Origin: Setomelanomma holmii
Taxonomy: Eukaryota > Ascomycota > Dothideomycetes > Pleosporales > Phaeosphaeriaceae
Assembly (NCBI GenBank): GCA_010015745.1
Contig: ML978180.1
Coordinates: 62,001-126,000 of the forward strand
Direction of reading: 5' to 3'
DNA: 64,000 bases
Below, in pieces: positions 32,501-42,700 of this stretch; positions within the stretch are counted from its first letter, which is position 1, and the number at the start of each line of letters is the position of its first letter. A program made the translations under genes and the position numbers. The notes beneath the pieces were generated by a model. It saw nothing but the letters and a program-made list of their open reading frames with translations, did no database searches and was not told where the DNA came from.

Positions 32501-34314
32501 TGAGAAGGGCTTTTGTGTGTTTCTCCAGAGCCTCAAGTAGGATGCGACGATCCGAGTCAAACTGGTTGCGATGCGCCGAAGAGGTCAAGTCGTCTTCTGT
32601 CTCCGGATCAGCAGCCGGCAGAGAACCTTCTGCACGCAGTGCCTGAATCATGTCCAGATACTTTGCCGCAGTGGTAGCCAGAGTGCCGATACAGAAAGCG
32701 TATTGCATCCGTACGAGTGGCGTAACTGACGCTGCAGAATCGGGTAAGTAAGCCTCCAGCCGTGGGAGGACGTATTCTGGAAATATGTATGCATTCAACG
32801 GAGACACAACCTGCACCATTGAAAGGATTTGAGTCAGTGTTCGCATAGCTGCAATCTTGACTTGCTCTGACTTGTCTGTCAGAAGTTGAGCCACGTATGG
32901 AATCACTCGATCAAGCTTCGCTTCATCAGTTAAGCGTTCCGAGAAAGCCATGAGCAATTCTAAGCCGCGTACGCGCGCAGATGCTCTTGCTGTCCCTCGT
33001 AGGCAGGAGACAACGATCGTGAGGAAGATAAGATTTCCATCATCTATAGCCAGACTCGGCGTCGCCGAGGCTTGATGTTGGTAGTTTGGGATGTTAACAT
33101 AGAGTGGGAAGATGCGCGAGTTCGGTTTGGGTGGCGAATGCTGAGGTCTCGACGGAGCCTTGTCTCCACCATTCGAGAGCAGATGAGATATCTTGTCGTA
33201 ATCATTGTAAATCTGTTCAATCCTTTCATCAGGTTCGCCGAGGTGCTCGGACCCGGTAGTAACTGGTTTTCGGCCTGATGACGGATCTGTGATGGAGTAC
33301 ATGTATTGCTGCAAGAATCCATAGAAATAGGAGGGAAAGACCTTGTCTTTCCAGTGCATGAGATAGTCGTCGGCAGACATTCGCGAGTTCGGATCGACTT
33401 GGATCATGTGCATAATGAGCTCTCGGACATTCGGATCTTGTATCTTGCTCAGATGGGAGTGCTCGGGGTTGTATTCTCCTTGGCGATACTTGAACAGCTG
33501 ACTCAACGAAAAGATGGGCGCCTCCAGGAAGAGCTCTGCGATGACGCATCCGACGCTGAAGATGTCCATGGCCCAGTTCACCTCTCCTTTGCCCTCAGGC
33601 TGTTGACCGGAAGCAAGGAAGCGCTCTGGTGCCAGGTAGCAAGTACGTCGCCCAGATAGATCGAAGTAGAAGGAGAAGTCGGCAGGATTGTCCTCAGGCA
33701 GATGTGCGGGCTTGTAGGACGAGGAGAAGTCAGCAAGATAGAGCCAGTTCCAGGATGTGACCAGTATATTCTCGGTCTTGATGTCGCCGTGGAATATGTC
33801 CCGCGCATGACAGTCACGAACAGCGCACAGCAGCTGGAACGATAGCCATTTCTTCTCGATCTCCTCCAAGAACGGACGAGTACTGCATGGGATTAGAAAG
33901 AACGAGGAAGTGGCCAGGGGAAAGCGGAATACCTCAAGCGATCATACAAGGAGCTGTGAATGTACTGACGGACGAGATATCCACAAGCTGCTGTTTCAAT
34001 GATTCTGTGGTATGCTAAAGCATTCGGAACTTCGGCAAGCACTTTGCGTTCGTCTGCATCTGTTAGAGCATGACTATTGATTCATTTCGAAAGACCTTAC
34101 AAAGAAGACGTTTGACGTAGACCTGGAAGTTGAATTGCGCATATGGCTTCATGACAACTCGCGCCACAACCAGTCCATCTTTGTGCCTAGCTCTGACGGC
34201 TTTCATAAACCGCGCCGCTCCGAGAGACTTCTCATACTGTAGATCAGCCAGCTCTGGCACATCGATGTTGGCGGAGCCTGCCGAAAGCGTGGTGAGGGAA
34301 AAGCCTTGGCCCAT
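29538..34314 (-). CDS. vps15: VPS15 protein kinase, PI3-kinase regulatory subunit
   Basis: Membrane-anchored pseudokinase/kinase scaffold of the Vps34 PI3-kinase complex, needed for autophagy and vacuolar sorting. Exons are 34314-34101, 34059-33933 and a single long 33882-29538; introns are 41 and 50 nt. The product is 1561 aa. The amino terminus MGQGFSL carries Gly2 for myristoylation. The kinase domain occupies about residues 25-320; HGDIKTEN (near 145) and the DFSS in place of DFG are typical of Vps15. Helical HEAT repeats follow (for example VIPYVAQLLTDKSEQVKIAAMRTL and HLNTYLNDPDWMLKCAFFEA). A Ser-rich linker precedes a C-terminal seven-blade WD40 domain (VTRVLVSPDQGFFISGSDDSTVKIWD, LLTAGLDWKIRYWD). 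It ends VISADRSGVINMFM. Divergent from ALG2. Confidence 0.96.
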
Positions 34315-34620
34315 GACGGCGGTTGATAGCGTTGAGGACTATGGCAAAGGGCGGTGCTGGTGCCTCGCAGCCCGCATGTTGACAACAATCTCGGAGATTA
34401 CTCTTTACCTCACTGTGTTCACGGAGCGGAGATTACCAGCTGTTTGAGAGGGAAAGACACGTTCGGCGCGTGCGATGATGGCGATGCTCGTGTCATGTGC
34501 TGTCGTGGTCGAGGTCATCTTTCACTCGTCCACGGCGCGCTGGACGCTAGGACCGGAACAGCATAGGGCAATCCTCGCAGTATCTCCACACCACGTTGCA
34601 AGCTGTTTCTATGCACAAAC
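34315..34620. other. Divergent promoter, VPS15 / ALG2
   Basis: A 306-nt gap between divergent start codons; compact bidirectional promoter, GC-rich, no TATA box seen. Confidence 0.5.
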
Positions 34621-36090
34621 ATGGCCGAGCAGGAGCAGCACACCGTCTTCTTCCACCCTGACCTGGGCATTGGTGGGGCAGAGCGCCTGGTCATTGATGC
34701 CGCCGTTGCCCTCCAGCGGCGCGGGCACAAGGTCACCATCTTCACGTCGCATTGCGATTCGCAGCACTGCTTTGACGAGGCCCGCGACGGTAAGCCTCTG
34801 CGCCGCCTGACAACCACCCACCGCTTATGCACAGCCAAGGCCGCTGAGATTTGAGACCTGACCCCGCAATAAGGAACTCTCGACGTGCGCGTTCGCGGTA
34901 ACACCATCGTACCTCCCACCGTCCTCGGCCGCTTTGCTATTCTCTGCGCCATTCTCCGCCAGGTGCACCTGATCCTGCAAATCGCCCTCTTCTCCGACGA
35001 TTTGCGCCTTCTTACGCCCACGTCTTTCTTCGTCGACCAGCTCAGTGCAGGCATTCCCCTCCTGCGGCTGCTCGAGCCCCGCGCACGCGTCATCTTCTAC
35101 TGCCACTTTCCTGACAAGCTCCTCGTAAAGAAGGGTGGATGGCTGAAGACGCTATATCGCGGGCCATTTGACTGGCTCGAGAGTTGGAGCACAGGTTGCA
35201 GCGACACCATTGTTGTGAACAGCAATTTCACAAAGAGTGTCTTTGCTGAAGCCTTCCCCAGTCTGAAGCATCGCAGCCCTGGTGTTGTGTATCCATGCGT
35301 AGACACGAGCTTTAGTAATGTGGACACGGAGATCAAGCCGTTATGGCCAGACAAGAAGTTGCTCCTCAGCATCAACCGCTTCGAGAAGAAGAAGGACGTT
35401 GCGCTGGCAATCAAAGCATTCGCAGGGCTATCGTCTAAGGAGCGCAGGGACGCCCGACTTGTCATAGCTGGTGGATTTGATCCGAGGGTGGCAGAGAACA
35501 CCGGCACCTACGCTGAGCTGTGCGACCTGGCAGACTCTCTGAAGCTCAAGCATGCGACAGCCAAAACTGTCATTTCTGCAACGGGCGTGCCCGACGACGT
35601 CGCAGTCCTCTTCCTGCACTCGGTTCCAGGTGCTTTCAAAGACACGCTCCTCTCGACATCGCGACTGCTCGTATACACGCCTCGCAACGAACACTTTGGC
35701 ATCGTGCCGCTAGAAGCCATGCTTGCTGGCACACCAGTTTTGGCTGCCAACGAGGGTGGACCTACTGAGACTGTCATCAGCGGGCAGACTGGCTGGCTGC
35801 GAGACGTAAGCAAGGTACAGGACTGGACGGAGGTCATGCGCATAGCCCTCGAAGACGGGGATGGAGAGCAAAGACTAAAGGAAATGGGCAAGTGGGGCCG
35901 AGAACGGGTGGTTGCCGAGTTCTCGAAAGACAAAATGGGAGAGCGCTTGGAAACGGCGGTGCAAGGCATGGGGCAGCAGAAAGCTCGTCCGCCGCTCATG
36001 CCTTTTGCCGCAGTTGTGTTCGCGGTCGGATTGATGGGCGCACTGGCTGCTGGCAGTCTGTGGTTAGCGCTGAAGCAGGCAAGTTTATAG
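34621..36090 (+). CDS. alg2: ALG2 mannosyltransferase
   Basis: Cytosol-facing ER glycosyltransferase that adds the second and third mannose (alpha-1,3 and alpha-1,6) to the dolichol-linked N-glycan precursor. Exon 1 is 34621-34789 and exon 2 is 34874-36090; the 84-nt intron has donor GTAAGC, branch CTGAC and acceptor TAAG. The product is 461 aa. The amino terminus HPDLGIGGAERLVIDAAVALQRRGHKV is the family signature. FYCHFPDKLLVKKGG and NSNFTKSVF follow. The GT4 donor site is complete (INRFEKKKDVALAI, NEHFGIVPLEAMLAGTPVLA and NEGGPTETV, the EX7E pair). The C-terminal 25 residues (MPFAAVVFAVGLMGALAAGSLWLAL) form a membrane helix. Confidence 0.95.
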
Positions 36091-37145
36091 AATTGCCAGG
36101 AGCAGACCTGTGTTGAATATGGCTAAGTATGTTATTTGAATATATTATGTTCCACAAGATTACACTCCGCACTTTGATTACCCAGGACGATCGACTCTCG
36201 AACCCGGGATGGACCTATTTTTGCCGTTTTGCTGTCCTAGTCAACATGCAAGCGCTGGAAGTGGTTCAATAGACTCTACTACTCCAAGATATTGGTGAAA
36301 GCAAAATGCACGTGCTCTTTCTGCCCGATTAAGTAATTTTGTAGAGGGTGTTGATTTCTGCACATGCTCCTTTGCTCTTCTACTCTTCGTCTCTTCCTTG
36401 AGCAGCTTGGTGAAAGCAAGTTGCACCTGCTCTGACTGGGCTCGAAACGGCGTCCTCCGCCCAAGGGCTCCAAGAAGCAGAAGCCAAATCAGTAGTCGCC
36501 ATGGCCGCCTTGCGGCTGCGACTCAAGTGGCTGAATCGCTTTTGTAGATAAAACCAATGGAAACTGTTTGGGTGGACGAAAAGTGCGTTCTCATCATCAT
36601 GATTGTGCTGCTCAAGTGTGTTGTTCTACCAAAACTTATGACAATTAGTCTTGTGACCCGTTATGCATAGCCACATTTTGCTTCCTATCACAAGGTCATT
36701 TGCACTTAATCGTCGTCGATGGAGAGATGCAGAATTACAATGCCTCGACTAAACTTGATGCAACTCAGAATGAAAGGATTAGACGAACGGTTCGGTGCAT
36801 CGGTTGCATTTCGTACCCGTAAGCTGATGAGTGATGAATACCTAGGTAATCATCTGAACGCTGCCTACCGTGAGAATATACAGCCTTCCGGATCTGACGG
36901 GATGGCTATTAGAATGTAATGACTCATATATACCTAGGTATGTCTTCGGGAACGTCTCGCTATCAGCGGACGGCTTTCTCTGCAGCGGGAGTCCAAGCAC
37001 GATTGAGCACTGCCACTCTTTGTAACAATGAACCTTCTTGTGTCATACTTTAGTCATATTAGATTCTATGCCTGGGCCTACCATGCGGGGGAAAGGCGAG
37101 TAACTGAAAGAGTGATACAGTTTGTCAGATGCTCCTCGTTTCTCA
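36091..37145. other. Intergenic, ALG2 to caleosin, with tRNA-like relic
   Basis: About 1 kb without a gene. A/T-rich after ALG2; a tRNA-like relic lies at 36161-36220. The short frame 36719-36919 has no family features. Confidence 0.45.
36161..36220 (+). other. Decayed tRNA-like sequence (relic 1)
   Basis: The pieces CACTCCG, CTTTGATT and TCGAACCCGGGATGGACCT followed by a T run (36217-36221) align with the anticodon region, T-loop, acceptor 3' half and pol III terminator of the tRNA-Gln-like sequence at 39329. The T-stem does not pair and the 5' half is unrecognisable, so it is not a functional tRNA. Confidence 0.45.
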
Positions 37146-38039
37146 TTATGTCATGTTTCCAGCGCGGTTACTAGCTATTTTCTGGAACATGGAACCATCG
37201 AAGACACTCAGGATATCATTCTTCCATAGCTTGCCGTCTGCAGGCCAAAGCAGAATATACAGGGCGATCCCTATCATTGTTAGCTCGATTCATGGGTCCC
37301 GTTGAACAGCTCACATACATTCTAATCCCCCTGCGAACCATCCAAACCAGTCATTCGCGCAACATTGACCGGCCCATACATTATACAGCGTCCTGTGTGT
37401 CAAATAATCCTTGCCCTCTCCATAGTTGCTGAAGATACTGTCGAACTGGCGCAAGTCGATCTCTGCATCCATGTCGTAAGTAGTGGTTGTGCTTCCATGT
37501 CTGCTGCCGTGAATATTGTCAAGGTTGATGGCGAAGAGCGGATGAGGAAGCCAGCTATTCTGCGTACCATACGAAGAACATATGGGCATACTGATAGCAG
37601 CCCAAAGGCAGAGTGCGATGTTGAAACCTAGCTTGCGGAAGCCGGTATAAATGTCCCATGGGTATATGAATCCATCGTGATCGGCGTCCCAGAAGTCGCA
37701 GTGGCGCTGGAGGGCGGTGCGCTTGCTCTCACAGCAAAGGAGCTCGTCGGCATGAATGGGGAGTGACAAGTCTGGCTGTTGGACTTTGGAAGACTTGACA
37801 CTGCAGCGTGATGAAGGGTTTGGTTGGAAGCCGCTCGACATGTCATTTCGAGAGAATTCCATGTACCTCGTTTTGTTAGAAACTGTGCAAATTGAATCAT
37901 CTTTTGCTGTATTGGTCTTCAGAAGTGGTCTGGAGAGGCTGGTTCGAGTTCCACATGAAAACTCGTCTTCGCTGGAAACCGCAGTCCTTGTCGCATACTT
38001 AAACGATGCCATCTCGATCTTGTGCTTTCGTTCTGCCAT
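37146..38039 (-). CDS. Caleosin (lipid-droplet peroxygenase family)
   Basis: Ca2+-binding lipid-droplet protein; plant and fungal members are heme peroxygenases. Exon 1 is 38039-37319; exon 2 is 37270-37146 after a 48-nt intron (GTATGT, CTAAC branch, GATAG). The second exon was found by homology: it restores the usual ending WIALYILLWPADGKLWKNDIL, then VFDGSMFQKIA. The product is 281 aa. An extended Ser/Thr-rich amino terminus of about 110 residues precedes the core. The EF-hand loop is in DFWDADHDGFIYPWDIYTGFRKLG. A hydrophobic hairpin (FNIALCLWAAISMPICSS) lacks the obvious proline knot. The signature NLDNIHGSRHGSTTTTYD and NYGEGKDYLTHRTLYNVW are intact. QRHCDFW and CCANDWFGW have unusual cysteines. 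The start could also be Met10 (38012). Confidence 0.9.
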
Positions 38040-39328
38040 ATAGTCGCGAAGATACGTAGGTATTCGGGCTGCAATATCGCGATTGTTCCCCTAGCGTTGT
38101 GTCTTTATTGTTTCATGTGCCGGACACGAGATCTGTATTGTACGCATACACGGACCTCTATAAGATAGCAATTACCCTTGACTGACGCACGTCTTGGCGC
38201 TGTTGCCGAAAGGGCAATTCGGTTGGGACTGCAGGATGGTCCTTGCATGTTCCAAGATTGTCTGTCAGCATAATTTGTGGAGACTGGTAGACACCTGTCC
38301 TCGATCGATGGTCTGGTCTATATTGTGCGCAGCCACAGGCGTGGTAGCTCGAGGTATCTTCCATACTGATTGATACGATTCCTGCTGTTTACGTTCTCGT
38401 TTCGGCAGATCGTGTACAGAAAACGATGCTGGAGACGTCGCGCGTGGCCTTCCAAAGGCATGTGCAACGACACTTCCAGGATCTGGCAGGTATGACGTTC
38501 AGTGTCGTAAGGGTTGCGTTTTCGAGACATTGGGATGATATGTCTCTGGCAATGGAAGGAACAGTAATGGATCAAGATTTTCATGGTGGCGATGTCTAAT
38601 AAGTTTATGCCAATGCTTCAAAAATTGTCGGAAGTCTAGTTTAGCACCGCTGCCGACCGCTTATTCTGGTGCAGCAGCACCCAAAAGCCTCCGAACGAGC
38701 TGACTAATAAGGATCTTCACCAAACATTGTAACTGTCGCATACAGCATGTACAGACAACGAAACCGGCCACAAATGTGAGGCGAACGATGTCTGTGGGCG
38801 AAACACTCTGCCCAGTGTTCGCTAGCTAGTTGTAGGCCACAGCAATGGCAGGCCGGTCTGTGCTTCCAGCGTTTCTCTGCAGCAAAGCTGTGCTGTATAT
38901 CTGAGCTAGAATCTAAAAAAAATCGTCTATACTGCGAATTCCCTTGTTCAAGTCGTGTGTGTCCAATGTTTGGTTATAGATGATCTACGGGAAAGGCTGC
39001 CAGATTGGATGCCAATCCTTGCCAAGAAAGAATTTGTCGTCGCTTGTTGCATGTGGCTTACAGCCCCACTGCACCCACGTCATAGTCGATGCCCTTCCGT
39101 ACCCTCCTCATTCTGCTTTTCCTCAGGCCACCACCTATATAAATTTTGAGGCCTGCAGAGTTACAAAAAGACCTCGGAAGTCCTAGGAAAATGTGATTGA
39201 AAATATATACGATCTATTTGGCAGATCTCACCATTCAGCACATCCGAGTCTTGAAAAGCCACCTGGTTTATTAGTGTAAGCGATCCCGATCCCAACACTA
39301 ATAGTTATTCCTTACTAATTCCTCTTCC

Positions 39329-39415
39329 AGGTAGTGGTTATCACTCCGGATTTTGATTCCATCCGTCAAAAACCTTCCGGCAACCCCAGTTCGAATCTGG
39401 GATAGACCTCTTTTT
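39329..39415 (+). tRNA. tRNA-Gln(UUG)-like sequence, probable pseudogene
   Basis: The 3' two thirds fold like a tRNA. The anticodon arm is CCGGA-TTTTGA-T-TCCGG with anticodon TTG, interrupted after position 37 by an 18-nt intron-like insert (TTCCATCCGTCAAAAACC), exactly where fungal tRNA introns sit. The T-arm CCCAG-TTCGAAT-CTGGG includes a good B box (39389-39397), then ATAGACC-T and a T5 terminator at 39411-39415. D-loop sequence GTAGTGGTTATCAC is present. However, the 5' acceptor strand that should pair with ATAGACC is not found (the sequence there is CCTCTTCCAG) and the D-stem is mismatched. It is therefore most likely a 5'-damaged gene or a tRNA-derived element. Confidence 0.5.
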
Positions 39416-39495
39416 GGATCGTCTTTGCGTATTGTGATGGTGGTTTTGTAGATCTTATTTTTGTCTGTGCGCCATTGGCCTTGAATTGGCCCGAC

Positions 39496-39520
39496 GCTAG
39501 CGCAAGCGAAACGCGCTAGC
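39496..39520. repeat. Inverted repeat upstream of IML1
   Basis: GCTAGCGC and GCGCTAGC separated by 9 nt, perfectly complementary. It lies 212-236 nt before the IML1 ATG and could be a factor-binding site; function unknown. Confidence 0.55.
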
Positions 39521-39731
39521 ATGTGACCGCCCCCTAGCGCAGCACGAATCCCAAGACTCGCGCACCTCACATCGCACCTAATCAACTCACATGCATATCA
39601 AGAGTCTGGGCAACAACCACGACTCTTTTCGCTCGAACCATGACGACCGCTACATGGCCTGCTGACGAAGCTGGAACCGCGACTTGAAGGCTGGTCGACG
39701 CCGTCTCGCGCCCCAACCCGTGTGAGAAGCA

Positions 39732-42700
39732 ATGTCCAGAATCTCGGCGATCAAACCAACGAGAGTGCAGAAGATCTGTACGTTATGGACCCACGACGAC
39801 AATTTCTCGAGAGACGATATTGTCTTCAACAGCGAGAGGTTTTCCGAATTGCCAACGGCGCCTGGCACTTTGCTTCAAATCGTAGCAATCGAATCCGGTA
39901 CAGCAGTCCGTGACTTTCAGACGTCCGCAAAGACGTCACAGAATGATGCATCTCGAAGTACTGGAGTACCTCCGGCCAGAGATTCGGGCACCGATGAAAC
40001 GGCGAAACGGGGCCGTCGCGGTTCCATGACCTTGACTGTAGATGAGAATGGTACCACAATCCCCGGTGGACGAGAGATTAATGTGGACAAAGCCTATGTA
40101 TTTGCTGTCACATCACTGCCTAGTGATCTCAAGTCCAAGCATCCGAATCTGCATGTGTCTATTGCGGAAAGAATTGGAAAGGTTTTCGGCTTGCGCAACC
40201 GCATGCAAGTCATCGTGGCCGAGGTATTGCCAATGCATCCCACTGTAGCCTTCATGGATTAACAGATCTAGGCCGATGAGGAGAGACACGAGGCGCATCA
40301 CGTGGAAATAGTATTTCGCGACGAGTACCTTACGCGAGCGGACATGTGGCGCATGGCCATCTCAGAGCTCAGCAAAAGAACAGTCTACAAGGGCCAAAAA
40401 TTGTTGTTCATGGGCACGATCAAAGCCACCATCAAGCACATCTATATCCACGGGCAGTCTGTTCATTCGGGTTATTTCTCACCACGGACTAAGCCTGTTT
40501 TCCGCAGCGAGTCTGCCCGATACGTCTTGTTCATTCAGATGTCCAAGGAGATGTGGGATTTTGACGCGGAGGGAGCCGGTGAGATCATGTTCAATAAGGT
40601 CGTGGGTGGCTTCTTACCAGATCTCTTCAAAAGATGGCTGAAAATAAATGCGAGGCACTTGGTTACCATCATTCTCTTTACTCGGATGGATTACGATAAC
40701 GCTGTCCCAGATCGTTTCCTGCATTCCACAGACAAAAGCGATCATGACGCAAACCTGGAGCACTCCCGTGACTACTATCGAGTCGTCGTGAGCGACATGG
40801 CTAGCGGTGACTGGATCAACATTCTCTACCAATTGAAGAAAGAGTTCCGCACATTTCTTCGGGAAGTGTCCATCGTCCCCAAGTCATCCCACCAGAGCCA
40901 GCATATGGATCCGCGCAACCCGCAAGTTGATACTACGATAGCTGGAAAACCCTCATCTGCCAGCCAGGGCAACATCCTCGAAGCTATCAACCTTGCTGCT
41001 GCTCAGTTTGCCAAGGACTACATCGATCGTGATCTAGTTCGTACTGGGATATCCGTCATTGTTGTGACGCCTGGAACAGGTGTTTTTGAGGTGGACTACA
41101 ACATGCTGAAGCTGACTACAGATACTCTCATGGGCTCTGGTATCGGCATTGATCTCGTGTGCCTATCGCCAATGCCTTTACATTCGGTCCCCTTGTTCAA
41201 GTATAGAGCTCCTCGCTCCATCTCCGAGCTTGGTATCCTGAGTAGTAAGCGAACAGAGGGCAGACGCGAACCAGCAAGACCTGCTCTGGATCCCGAAGAT
41301 AAAACTCCGCGGCAATATGAGCTTCTTCTAGGATCAATGGCGCATACACCTTTCTCGTATCCTCTTCAGTCGGATCCAAGGCGCAAGACGACCCTGCCAG
41401 TAACAGACAATGATGACTGGAGGTTCGCAATGCCATACTGGGTCGATGTCTCCTTCTGGTCTGGCACATCGGACACCATATTGGAGCTAACCAAGCCGAG
41501 GAAAGCCGACAGAGTCGTGAAGCGTTCGCGAAAGAAGGGACGAGTCTTCTCCTTGCGGTGCCGTCTCTATGAATTGCAGATGATGGGCGTCATGGAAAAT
41601 GAGCTTGGTGATATCTCGCTTCCATATTTGGAAGAAGACCCCATGTACCCACATCATCTGGATCAAGAGGTAAAAGCGTCTGAGCTGGAGAGGTTAGCGG
41701 AGAAGCATCTGAAGGCTTCGGTAAACGCAACGGGATCCTACTCGTCGCGGGGTGACCGAGAGTATCCCGAGGACGTACTCGACGAGAGAAGCGCGGCTGT
41801 TAAGAGCTGGATGGAAGCCCATGATGATGCAGTTTTCTCTCCGCTCATGGAAGCAGCAGACAGACACGATATGTACAGGCAGAGTGACTCACACTTCACC
41901 GAATCTCCGGCGCTGTCCAAAAGTTCATACCTGTCTGGATCCTTGCGAAGCAATGGACCATCTTATGCTAAGACGGCACGTCCACCACCAGATGCTACCT
42001 TCCATCAGTTGATGCGCGAACGGTCGAAAGAGCTCGACGGACATTCTCCGATCATCTCGTCCCATCAGTTCCCTGACAGGGTCCCTGGACTGCCACGAGC
42101 CGATGTGAGACAGCGACAGAAAGCTTTTGCCAGAACCAACACTGATACGGATCGTCCCAGTGTTCACCGGAGAGGCAACTCTGGAGACTCACAAAGTCAC
42201 CGAATTCCTGCCCGACTAACGCCACGTCAATCACCAGCAACAAGCCGAGAGCACTCTCCTCCAAGAGGCGTTGTTTTACAGTCAACACCAAAATCGCTTA
42301 CTACGACACTAGCGAAAGTCGAGGGAAAGCCTCGACCTGGAAACTGGTTTCTTCGACAAATAAGTTTTGGGGGCAAAGCCGCTGCTGTAAAGTCCAATTT
42401 GGCAGATGCAACGATCGATATCAGCCAAGGAAAGGTCAAGCCTGCGATGTTGACCGTGGAGAACAACCAAAAGGGTGCGATCGCTGAGCGCCTGGCCAGC
42501 ACAAGGATCACGTCCACCGAGAGGCCCTCGGAGCCAATCGCGATCAGAGCAGGTTCCCGCGGAGAGTCTTCGTCAGATCTACCGCCTTCGGAGCAGCCTA
42601 TTCGCTCCATAGATACAGTGAGAGGCTTACCGTCTGTACGTGCGAGTGGCTCTTCGCAACCCAGCTCGGTGATCAGGGATCCAGGGTCCACATTCCTCCT

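Larger units (their letters stand above)
38040..39731. other. Long intergenic region, caleosin to IML1
   Basis: About 1.7 kb between divergent genes. It contains the second tRNA-like relic (39329-39415) and an 8-bp inverted repeat (39496-39520). The frame 38318-38584 has no recognisable features. The last 200 nt are presumably the IML1 promoter. Confidence 0.45.

Noticed and set aside
36719..36919. 66-codon plus-strand frame before the caleosin
   Set aside because: Short, no family features, in an A/T-rich gap.
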